A DNA stretch of 36,122 nt from Bacteroidales bacterium. GTDB lineage: Bacteria; Bacteroidota; Bacteroidia; Bacteroidales; UBA932. Below, in pieces: positions 30,136 to 36,122 of this stretch (its first letter is position 1; each line of letters opens with the position of its first letter). Location of the stretch: positions 1 to 36,122 of the forward strand of contig JAFPWX010000024.1 in assembly GCA_017412645.1 (NCBI GenBank). Direction: 5' to 3'. Made by a program: the position numbers and the translations under genes. Below the pieces are notes generated by a model. The model was not told the DNA's origin. It was given only the letters and a program-made list of their open reading frames with translations, and searched no databases.

Positions 30136-32715
30136 TTAGTCCATGACGGGACGGATGGAGTAACCTTTGGAGCGGTAGCCGTGATTGACATTATAATCTG
30201 TAGCGGAGTGAAGATAACACATCGAGGCCTCTGCCGGTGCCCACTCATTGCCATCGCTGATAAAGGATTCCACCAGAGTGGAAGACCAATAATATCCATA
30301 TGTGGAGCAGTCTCGTGGATCCACATTAAAGATGTTACCTGCCAGCGGGAATACTATGCTCTTGCCGTTCTTTTTGCTGGTAAACTTGATGGCAGCGACT
30401 CCGAGACCCGGATTGGTCTCAGTCTTGAACATCCACCCTATTCTTTTCAGGTATACTATATCACAATTATCCAGCAACTCCTGCCATTCAGCCTTGGTGG
30501 GCATGCGCCAGCCGTTGCCAAGTATCACATGGGCGGCATCGTCTTCCGGATCAAGGACGGTTTTGTTATCCACTACACCATTCCCTTCGTGGGTATTATA
30601 CTTTGTAACGATCAAATGATCGTCGCCGGTTCCATATGCCAGGGAACCACTCTCCCTAAACTTATAGGAAACCATGTTGTAACCCTTACTCTTCCCGTCT
30701 TTCCATGTTGTTACGTTTACGCCCCAGGTCTGGCCATACTCTAAGCCGTTGTAATAGGTTTCCACCTCGCCCCATGCATAATAGTCTCCATACTCAGAGG
30801 GTTTGGTGGCACCAAGGTTCCATCCACGCCACTTGACCGAGAGGCCAAGGTCCACAACTTCCTCGGAAGTTGGTTCCAATACATGTACCTTGCACTGTAC
30901 TTGTTTGCCTCCGGCAGTTGCGGTTATCACGGCTTCGCCCACACCGACGCCTGTAATCAGGCCTTTGGATACGGATGCGGTATAAGAGTCTGAAGTATTC
31001 CAGTATACCGTAGTGTTCGCCGGCACGTCGGTAGCAGTAATTTGCTTGCTTGTTCCTACTTCAAGATTTATTTCCGTCTCACTGAGAGAGAAGGCTGGCG
31101 TCTCATTATTATCGCCCTTAACCGGACGGATGGTCAAACCATGTTCGCGTGCCTGTCCATCCGGGCCTGCAGTTAGGAGACCATTAAATGCGGACTTTTC
31201 AAATCGGAAATACCAGGCATAATAAGTACCTCCCTGATTCACCTCGTTGATCCAATAGTTGCCAAAGTCGTTATCGCTCAATTTAAAGCCGTTATTAAAC
31301 TTGTATCCGGCACCGGGCAGGAAGATGCTTTTGCCGTTAATATTGCTCGTAAATATGAATCCTTTCACTCCGTTAACCTTAACTAAGTCCCAGGAGCAAT
31401 TAGCACACAGCTCTTCCACATCAGCCTTTGTGGGAATACGCCATCCATTTCCAAGAATAACATTGGCAGCATCATCCTCCAGCTCCAACTTCATAATGTT
31501 ATCTGCTACATGATTACCACCCTCGTCAGATGCAGTTTTATCATCCACGTATTTGGTCAGCGCCTGAAGGCCGGCATCCCACCATTTGTAATCCTTACGC
31601 CAGTATTCGGCCTTGGGAGCCGTTTCTCCCCAAGCGAAATAATCGCCGTATTCCTCGGGTTTTGTGGCACCCAGATTCCAACCGCGCCACTTGATGCCGC
31701 TGGGAAGTCCAAGATCCACCTCCTCAACACCCTCTTCTATTTCGCCACCACCTGGACCACTACCGCCAGTGACCGTCACCTCGCAGGTCGCGGACTTGCC
31801 GCCGGCACACGCCGTAACGGTTGCCACTCCTTCTGCCAGGCCCTGCACTTTAGCCTCAATATCAGAAATGGCTCCTACGGCCAGCACTTCGGGCTTATCA
31901 CATTTCCATTCCACCGTTACTTTGGCGCCAGAGGGCTGGATGACTGCTGTGAGCTTCTGCTCCTCGTCTATGGCAAGCGTGACAGGCGCGGGTTCAATGA
32001 CGATGCTTTCGATTGTTTCTTCTCCGCCACCGGACACCACGGTTACCTTGCATTCCGCCTTGGCAGAGCCGAGATAGGCCGTAATGATGGCTTCGCCGGG
32101 ATCCCGGCCAGTTACCAAACCGCCTTTGTAGGGAGTTCCGTCTGAGGCGACATCATCCCTCTCTATCACCAACGCAACATTCGTATTTGAACTCACCCAA
32201 AGAGCGTTCTTTTCAGTGACATTCTCCGGCAGGATCTTAGTAATCTCCAACTGCTCGCTGAGGCCGGTAGTTAGGGTAAGCTCCGTCTTGTTGAGAGTAA
32301 TGGATGTTGCTTCCACCTTGTCGTCTCCATTTCCGGACTTCTTTACCGTAATCTTGCAAGTTGCCTCTTTGCCTTCGATGCTGGCGGTAATGGTGGCCTC
32401 GCCTTCACCCACGGCCGTAACCAGACCGGCGGGGAGATACGTTCCGTCCATCGCGACCTCGTCGCCTGTTGTTACGGTGGCCACATTTTCATCGGAACTG
32501 CTCCAAATCACTCTGGGACCTGCCGGAAGCTGCGGTTCCACAGTGACGGCAAGCTGCAGGGTTTCGCCTACCGTCAGTTCGGCGCTCTCCCTGTCCAGGG
32601 AAATCTTTACCTGGTCGGTGCCGCCACCGTTTAACAATTGATTGAGTTCTTCGTTGTCGCAGGCCGCAAAAAAGGCCAGCGAACAGGCCAGAATGGCATA
32701 GAATAACTTTTTCAT
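30136..32715 (-). CDS. Large surface lipoprotein with Big2 and paired FISUMP-like domains
   Basis: An 859-residue lipoprotein: MKKLFYAILACSLAFFAAC gives a lipid-modified C19. Three Big2-like immunoglobulin domains follow (about 37-125, 134-227, 231-313), each with a pattern such as VTAVGEGEATITA. Then comes a FISUMP-like domain (about 325-540, VDLGLPSGIKWRGWNLGATKP...YGDYFAWGE), a fourth Big2-like domain (about 545-620), and a second FISUMP-like domain (VVDLGLSVKWRGWNLGATKP...YGDYYAWGE) ending SIRPVMD. The two large domains are clearly duplicated, also at DNA level. The function is unknown; an outer-surface binding or structural role is inferred. The promoter is at 32741-32770. ATG 32715 is chosen over the longer frame because it starts the signal peptide. 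Confidence 0.88.
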   Translation of the reverse strand: MKKLFYAILACSLAFFAACDNEELNQLLNGGGTDQVKISLDRESAELTVGETLQLAVTVEPQLPAGPRVIWSSSDENVATVTTGDEVAMDGTYLPAGLVTAVGEGEATITASIEGKEATCKITVKKSGNGDDKVEATSITLNKTELTLTTGLSEQLEITKILPENVTEKNALWVSSNTNVALVIERDDVASDGTPYKGGLVTGRDPGEAIITAYLGSAKAECKVTVVSGGGEETIESIVIEPAPVTLAIDEEQKLTAVIQPSGAKVTVEWKCDKPEVLAVGAISDIEAKVQGLAEGVATVTACAGGKSATCEVTVTGGSGPGGGEIEEGVEEVDLGLPSGIKWRGWNLGATKPEEYGDYFAWGETAPKAEYWRKDYKWWDAGLQALTKYVDDKTASDEGGNHVADNIMKLELEDDAANVILGNGWRIPTKADVEELCANCSWDLVKVNGVKGFIFTSNINGKSIFLPGAGYKFNNGFKLSDNDFGNYWINEVNQGGTYYAWYFRFEKSAFNGLLTAGPDGQAREHGLTIRPVKGDNNETPAFSLSETEINLEVGTSKQITATDVPANTTVYWNTSDSYTASVSKGLITGVGVGEAVITATAGGKQVQCKVHVLEPTSEEVVDLGLSVKWRGWNLGATKPSEYGDYYAWGEVETYYNGLEYGQTWGVNVTTWKDGKSKGYNMVSYKFRESGSLAYGTGDDHLIVTKYNTHEGNGVVDNKTVLDPEDDAAHVILGNGWRMPTKAEWQELLDNCDIVYLKRIGWMFKTETNPGLGVAAIKFTSKKNGKSIVFPLAGNIFNVDPRDCSTYGYYWSSTLVESFISDGNEWAPAEASMCYLHSATDYNVNHGYRSKGYSIRPVMD

Positions 32716-32740
32716 AATACTATTGTCACACGATTTTTGG

Positions 32741-32770
32741 CGAAGATAGGTAAAACCCGTCTCCGCCAAA
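32741..32770 (-). promoter_or_regulatory. Promoter of the Big2/FISUMP lipoprotein
   Basis: On the minus strand TTTG (plus-strand CAAA, 32767-32770) and TATCTTCG (32741-32748) are separated by 18 nt, near the Bacteroidota -33/-7 arrangement. The ATG is 25 nt further on. Confidence 0.55.
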
Positions 32771-32788
32771 TAGTACGAAAGAACTATT

Positions 32789-34192
32789 TTATATTATTCC
32801 GAGCTGACTAGCGACAGAGAGCATCTCCGAATTGTTCCTCACAGCCATCTTGAGGTAGATGTTCTGCTTGTGGTTCTTCACGGTGTAGACGCTCACGTGG
32901 AGCCGGTCGGCTATTTCAGCTGCCGACAGGCCTTCGCGGCTCAGGCGTATGACTTCGAGTTCCCGCGCGGTAAGTCCCAGTTTCTTTACTTCACGCGAGC
33001 GTTCCTCCATCAGATTTACAATGTACGACGCCACGTCTTCCGCCACGAATCCTTCTTCGTCACCGAACAGTTCCCGGCAGCGGGCGCGGATGGCTTCTTC
33101 GTCCATGGAGACGATGCCCCGCAGCGATTCGGAGATCTTCCTGTTGAACTGGGGGCTTGTTAAATCTTTGGAAACCAGACGCAGAAGCTGTTCTTTCCCG
33201 CGGTCGAAAGCGACAAGACGGCGGTTATAGACCATGGCTGTGACTATAATGGCGGCAAGTGTCGCAGCCAGGAAGCAGAGCAGCACCACCCAGAAACGCA
33301 TGCGCGCTATCCTCGCCTCCTTGAGGGATGTCTCGTAGCGGGTTTCCATCTCCTGGAGGCGGGCGTCGGCCTTCTGCTGCATATAATACTCCATCGCATA
33401 CACATACTGCTGATGGGCCACGGCGGCGTTCTGCACATCGCCGGCCTGGGTGTAGAGCAAGACCAGGTTGTTCCAGCACTGGCTCTGCATGAGGTAGTCG
33501 TCGCCCCGAAGGCCGGAGAGTACGTTCTCACAGCAGGCGATGCCGTCGCGCCAGTTGCCTCCCTGACGATACCAGCGCATCCAGTACGGCAGGGCCTTCG
33601 CGGCGAAGGAAGAGTCGCGGGACACGGCAACTGCCCGGTCGATACACTCGCCCGCCCTGGCGTAGATTTCCTTGTCGATACTGGAATTGAAACGGTTGAG
33701 GCCGATGTAGGCCTGGCTCATCTGCAGAAGGATGTCCGCCTGAAGATTCGGGCTGACGGAAGCGAAGGTCATGGCTTCCTGAAGAGTAGCAAGGGCTTCG
33801 GCGTCCTGGGCCTCACCCTCGGTAATGGCTCCGCAGAGCTGGAGGCGGCCCTTCTGGAGCAGCGCGGTGGCTATCAGGGTGTCGGTGCCGTCTTCCCGGG
33901 CAAGACGCTCAGCCTCGGTGGCGTGTTCCCAACCCTGGGCGTCGCGCCAGGTCATGATATCGAGGGAGGCAAGACGGCTCAGCAGGAGGGATCTGCCGCC
34001 CCCATTTAAGTCTTTATCTGACAACGCTTTAAGTATGGCTTCCGTGGCCGGTTCCCACTCTTTCAGGGATGCGTGACGCTCGCTTTCCGCAAGCAGGTCG
34101 CGCCAGGACTCCTCCGGGGCAGCAGAATTCCGGCAGGAGACCGGAGCCGCCAGCACGGCAGCGGCAAGAAGTATGACTTTCAGAGCCTTCAT
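32789..34192 (-). CDS. Membrane-anchored TPR regulator with C-terminal LuxR HTH
   Basis: A 467-residue protein. The N-terminus MKALKVILLAAAVLAAPVSC is a lipoprotein-like signal with C20. The periplasmic part is alpha-helical with TPR-like repeats (about 25-285) and a coiled coil just before the membrane (QQKADARLQEMETRYETSLKEARIAR). A membrane helix follows (about 299-322, FWVVLLCFLAATLAAIIVTAMV). The cytoplasmic end carries a LuxR/GerE HTH: GLTARELEVIRLSREGLSAAEIADRLHVSVYTVKNHKQNIYLK (about 410-453). Such one-piece receptors are common in Bacteroidota and often control the neighbouring surface-protein gene; here that is the large lipoprotein 73 bp downstream. Signal and targets are unknown. 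A TATCTTTG box ends 6 nt before the ATG. Confidence 0.87.
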   Translation of the reverse strand: MKALKVILLAAAVLAAPVSCRNSAAPEESWRDLLAESERHASLKEWEPATEAILKALSDKDLNGGGRSLLLSRLASLDIMTWRDAQGWEHATEAERLAREDGTDTLIATALLQKGRLQLCGAITEGEAQDAEALATLQEAMTFASVSPNLQADILLQMSQAYIGLNRFNSSIDKEIYARAGECIDRAVAVSRDSSFAAKALPYWMRWYRQGGNWRDGIACCENVLSGLRGDDYLMQSQCWNNLVLLYTQAGDVQNAAVAHQQYVYAMEYYMQQKADARLQEMETRYETSLKEARIARMRFWVVLLCFLAATLAAIIVTAMVYNRRLVAFDRGKEQLLRLVSKDLTSPQFNRKISESLRGIVSMDEEAIRARCRELFGDEEGFVAEDVASYIVNLMEERSREVKKLGLTARELEVIRLSREGLSAAEIADRLHVSVYTVKNHKQNIYLKMAVRNNSEMLSVASQLGII

Positions 34193-34198
34193 TCCCCG

Positions 34199-34206
34199 CA
34201 AAGATA
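34199..34206 (-). promoter_or_regulatory. -7 promoter box for the TPR-LuxR regulator
   Basis: Minus-strand TATCTTTG fits TAnnTTTG fully and ends 6 nt before the chosen ATG. It overlaps a TTG that would be the only longer start, which argues for ATG 34192. Confidence 0.6.
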
Positions 34207-34235
34207 TGCAAAAAGTAACAATCCGGGATTATTGT

Positions 34236-34243
34236 TATATTTG
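34236..34243 (+). promoter_or_regulatory. -7 promoter box before the dapB-like remnant
   Basis: TATATTTG fits TAnnTTTG and ends 6 nt before ATG 34250, so the ancestral gene's promoter appears intact. Confidence 0.55.
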
Positions 34244-34249
34244 TAAGTT

Positions 34250-34315
34250 ATGAAAATCGTCATTTCAGGATACGGCCGCCTGCGCGCACTCGGTGCCGTG
34301 ATAACCAGAAAGTAG
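34250..34315 (+). pseudogene. dapB: 5' remnant resembling dapB
   Basis: The 21-codon frame MKIVISGYGRLRALGAVITRK then TAG begins like 4-hydroxy-tetrahydrodipicolinate reductase (DapB), whose start is a Rossmann loop of the type MKI-V/A-I-x-GYGRMG. The M-G pair of GRMG is disturbed and the frame stops at once, and nothing downstream resembles the rest of DapB. I read it as the head of a broken gene that keeps its promoter. It could also be an unrelated short ORF. An intact dapB would be expected elsewhere, since the organism needs lysine/diaminopimelate for its wall. Confidence 0.45.
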
Positions 34316-34354
34316 CTGGCAGGGCCGCAGTAATTGTTTTAGAAAAAGCTTTTA

Positions 34355-34392
34355 AATAAATCGTCAAAACTATTTGTTTTTGACGATTTATT
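34355..34392. promoter_or_regulatory. 15-bp perfect inverted repeat, probable operator
   Basis: AATAAATCGTCAAAA (34355-34369) and TTTTGACGATTTATT (34378-34392) are exact inverses around an 8-nt spacer that holds the TTTG -33 element (34373-34376). It lies 31 bp before the start of a gene with an N-terminal winged HTH, so autorepression is likely. It could form a hairpin, but there is no suitable terminator context. Confidence 0.7.
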
Positions 34393-34404
34393 ATTTTATC
34401 TTCG
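34373..34404 (+). promoter_or_regulatory. Promoter of the wHTH-MNT/HEPN module
   Basis: TTTG (34373-34376) and TATCTTCG (34397-34404) are spaced 20 nt, matching the Bacteroidota -33/-7 layout. The ATG is 19 nt after the -7 box. The inverted repeat covers the -33 element. Confidence 0.6.
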
Positions 34405-34423
34405 CGGCAGTAAAGATTCGAAG

Positions 34424-35386
34424 ATGATAAACGGAATCAAAGAACAGATGCTTGCTTTGTTGGAGAGCAGAGGCGAGGTCTCAGCTGCGGAATTCAGGGC
34501 TTTAATGCCCGGTGTGCCGGAACAAACCGTTTTTTCCCGCATCCGCTCTCTTGAAAGATCCGGATTGCTCTACCAGAGCGGTCGCGGTAAATACTCCCTT
34601 GGGACAAAACCGGTATATAAAGAAGAGATATTTCCTAAAATGATGGAGTTGAGTTCCGCGCTCACGTTAGAGTTTGTTGGGGCCACGCTCTGTATATCAT
34701 CTTTGGACAAATCAAACATTTTAATCGAGACCGACAGAGTGGAGGTCGACAGAATGCTGATATTTCTACGGGAGAGGTATAAAGGTGTCTATAGCCTGCG
34801 AGAGGCTATTCGCAACAGGGAATTCTTGAAAGACGCCATCATTGTCAAACCAATAATCACCGACGCTCCGTTAATACTTGCCGAAGGATTAACCGCTCCT
34901 TCTCTGGAGAAGAAACTCGTGGACCTTATTGCGGACAGGGCGTTTTTCCATTTTGAAGACAGTGATTTGAAACGGGAGTTTCAGCGGGCGTTCGAGGTGT
35001 ACCCCATAAATATAAACAGGTTGCTGCGCTATGCCGGGAGAAGGAATGTCGCCAAAAAAGTAAAAGCTCAGATTGCCAGCCTCAATAGCGAAAGACTGGA
35101 TGCCGTTTCCATGATTCAACGAACCTTAGCCGGTCTGCCGGTACTGAGGGCATGGTTGTTCGGTTCGTGGTCGAGGATGGAAGAAAGGGAAAACAGCGAC
35201 ATAGACCTCCTTGTAGATTTCGACAAATCTGCCGGCGTGAGTCTGCTGGACCACGTTGGGTATCAGCAGGAGCTCGAATCGCTTCTGAACCGCCCGGTAG
35301 ACCTGGTAACCAACGGAACGCTCTTCCCTCACGTTGCCAAAAACGTAAACAATGATAAGTATTTAATCTATGAGAGAAGAGCTTAG
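34424..35386 (+). CDS. Winged-HTH/AbiEi-like (DUF6577-type) protein fused to MNT nucleotidyltransferase
   Basis: A 320-residue fusion. Residues 1-60 form a winged HTH (VSAAEFRALMPGVPEQTVFSRIRSLERSGLLYQSGRGKYSLG). Residues 66-215 resemble the body of AbiEi/DUF6577 antitoxin-like proteins (AIIVKPIITDAPL, SLEKKLVDLIAD, ININRLLRYAGRRN). Residues 235-320 are a minimal nucleotidyltransferase with GSWSRMEERENSDIDLLVDF, that is GS then ten residues then DxD (G247, D259, D261), and a further Asp in PVDLV. MntA enzymes of this type AMPylate and inactivate their HEPN partner. Here the HEPN gene overlaps by 17 bp. The fusion would combine operator binding with toxin modification in one antitoxin. The DUF6577 assignment is from memory of the family. 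Confidence 0.82.
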   Translation: MINGIKEQMLALLESRGEVSAAEFRALMPGVPEQTVFSRIRSLERSGLLYQSGRGKYSLGTKPVYKEEIFPKMMELSSALTLEFVGATLCISSLDKSNILIETDRVEVDRMLIFLRERYKGVYSLREAIRNREFLKDAIIVKPIITDAPLILAEGLTAPSLEKKLVDLIADRAFFHFEDSDLKREFQRAFEVYPININRLLRYAGRRNVAKKVKAQIASLNSERLDAVSMIQRTLAGLPVLRAWLFGSWSRMEERENSDIDLLVDFDKSAGVSLLDHVGYQQELESLLNRPVDLVTNGTLFPHVAKNVNNDKYLIYERRA

Positions 35387-35738
35387 GGATCCCGGTCGTC
35401 TGGAGCACATCCTCGCTTCAATAGACCGCATATACAACTTTGTTGAAGGCCATATTGCGGAGGACCTGAAAGGGGATTCGCAACTGTTTTACGCGGTAGT
35501 TAAGAATTTGGAAATAATCGGCGAGGCGGCCTATATGCTGTCTCCGGCATTTAAGGAGAATCATCCCGATACTCCCTGGAAACGCATTATTGGCCTTCGT
35601 CACATCCTGGTACACGACTACTATCAGGTCGATGCGGATGAACTATGGAATATCATCACGCGCGACCTTCAACCCCTTCAATCACAGGTAAAAGAATACC
35701 GAAACGAATTCAAAGGGGCTAGACAGACGCCTCAGTAG
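35370..35738 (+). CDS. hepT: HEPN-domain (HepT-like, DUF86) ribonuclease toxin
   Basis: A 122-residue all-helical HEPN protein. It carries the RX4HXY motif in LRHILVHDYYQV (R77, H82, Y84), the RNase active site of HepT. Other family features are the N-terminal helix LEHILASIDRIYNFVEG and the NLEIIGEAAYML helix. In characterised type VII systems the Tyr of this motif is AMPylated by MntA, and it is present here. The ATG lies inside the end of the MNT gene (17-bp overlap), so the antitoxin is translated first. The activity is inferred from the motif, not shown. Confidence 0.88.
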   Translation: MREELRDPGRLEHILASIDRIYNFVEGHIAEDLKGDSQLFYAVVKNLEIIGEAAYMLSPAFKENHPDTPWKRIIGLRHILVHDYYQVDADELWNIITRDLQPLQSQVKEYRNEFKGARQTPQ

Positions 35739-35788
35739 AGTGTCAATATGCATTGGCGCCTCCGGCTTCGACGAGTTATTATGGCGAG

Positions 35789-35844
35789 ACTTTTTACATA
35801 AAAGAGCCTTTCGGGCATTAGCAGCACACATGCGTGTAAAAAGT
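35789..35844. repeat. 10-bp inverted repeat with 36-bp spacer
   Basis: ACTTTTTACA (35789-35798) and TGTAAAAAGT (35835-35844) are exact inverses, lying between the HEPN gene and the IS. It may be a terminator, an attachment-type site or the remnant of a mobile end. No T-run follows. Confidence 0.5.
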
Positions 35845-35952
35845 ATTCGGAAACGACTGCGGCAGCGGCCATCCTTTTTCGGCAGGCGGTAGTTTCTTCG
35901 GATTATCCGCTGACTTTGCGGTGGAATCATCATCCTGTCGCGTATATGGCAT
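35818..35952 (-). CDS. Possible 44-residue small protein
   Basis: The minus-strand frame MPYTRQDDDSTAKSADNPKK continues as LPPAEKGWPLPQSFPNTFYT and ends HVCC. Its composition looks more protein-like than the overlapping 83-residue frame, but there is no convincing -7 box or ribosome binding site, and I recognise no family. It may be a C-terminal fragment or chance. Apart from this and the inverted repeat, I see nothing coding in 35739-36095. Confidence 0.25.
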   Translation of the reverse strand: MPYTRQDDDSTAKSADNPKKLPPAEKGWPLPQSFPNTFYTHVCC

Positions 35953-36023
35953 ATTTAACTACAAACACCCTGGCAAAAACGGAGGGCACTGAAAAAGTCC
36001 CTATAAAAGCCGGCTAAAAAACT

Positions 36024-36066
36024 TCGAGGAAGTATTCAATTTATTTGGATATTTCCTCGATTTTTT
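36024..36066 (+). terminator. Terminator-like hairpin inside the IS left end
   Basis: TCGAGGAAGTAT (36024-36035) pairs with ATATTTCCTCGA (36049-36060; one G-T pair), followed by TTTTTT (36061-36066). Such hairpins ahead of transposase genes block transcription entering from the host and limit transposition. Confidence 0.7.
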
Positions 36067-36095
36067 GTAACTTAACCTTTGGAAATCAAAGAGTT

Positions 36096-36122
36096 ATGTT
36101 ACCTATTCAAGGCGAAATACAG
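36096..36122 (+). CDS. Start of a probable transposase, cut by the contig end
   Basis: Only MLPIQGEIQ is visible. The call depends entirely on its place inside the putative IS end, 29 nt after the hairpin T-run. The reading frame is open to the last base. Confidence 0.35.

Larger units (their letters stand above)
35985..36122 (+). mobile_element. Left end of an insertion sequence, truncated by the contig end
   Basis: GGGCACTGAAAAAGTCCC (35984-36001) looks like a terminal inverted repeat; TGAAAAAGTCC ends occur in IS1182-like and IS5-like DDE elements. It is followed by a hairpin with T-run and then the beginning of an ORF at 36096, the usual layout of an IS left end. The family is not settled and the other end is missing. 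Confidence 0.5.

Noticed and set aside
35682-35933. An 83-codon minus-strand frame after the HEPN gene
   Set aside because: It overlaps the HEPN gene end, has a biased Arg/Ser/Lys-rich product and no start signals. A shorter frame nearby is listed only as a weak possibility.

Overview
The window looks like one complete contig from an uncultured, fairly GC-rich member of the Bacteroidales (Bacteroidota). This rests on repeated TAnnTTTG -7 promoter boxes, a 16S 3' end of the form GGAACACCTCC, a fused aspartokinase/homoserine dehydrogenase, Big2/FISUMP-type surface lipoproteins and a TPR-membrane-LuxR regulator. It starts in the last ~42 bases of a 16S rRNA gene and stops inside the left end of an insertion sequence, both places where assemblies usually break.

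Left accessory region (1-3998): the 16S tail is followed by tRNA-Ile(GAT) and tRNA-Ala(TGC), then a hairpin plus T-run and a heavily structured stretch, but no 23S gene. Next come three toxin-antitoxin modules on the minus strand (parDE, hicAB, higBA) and a 405-residue lipoprotein. The parDE module lies between two copies of a 14-bp repeat, and higBA lies between two ~123-bp repeats, so the modules look like cassettes.

Housekeeping core (3999-30068): minus-strand pbp1A-ddl-prmC (cell wall and release-factor methylation); topA-lrp; ispD; then the cell-shape operon mreB-mreC-mreD-mrdA(PBP2)-rodA, followed by an M24 aminopeptidase, fabG and a comF-like gene. After tRNA-Pro(GGG) come rubrerythrin (minus) and the divergent thrA-asd-EamA transporter operon. 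A convergent minus-strand block carries glpK-glpF-M20 deacylase-lplA. ThrA appears to have lost one ACT domain and carries a palindromic element in frame; a second element with the same 52-bp architecture lies just after rubrerythrin. Several enzymes (PrmC, ComF, Asd, M20) carry Ala/Gly/Ser/Pro-rich insertions.

Right accessory region (30069-36122): an 859-residue lipoprotein with Big2 and duplicated FISUMP-like domains, a membrane-anchored TPR/LuxR regulator, a 21-codon remnant resembling the start of dapB, and a two-gene module that is the best candidate for an undescribed system. In it, an AbiEi/DUF6577-like winged-helix region is fused to an MNT nucleotidyltransferase and overlaps a HEPN (HepT-like) gene, behind a perfect 15-bp inverted-repeat operator. 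The contig ends in a truncated IS.

At six starts the -7 box ends only 4-7 nt before the start codon, which predicts leaderless or near-leaderless mRNAs. All functional calls are from reading the translated sequence; no database search was run.
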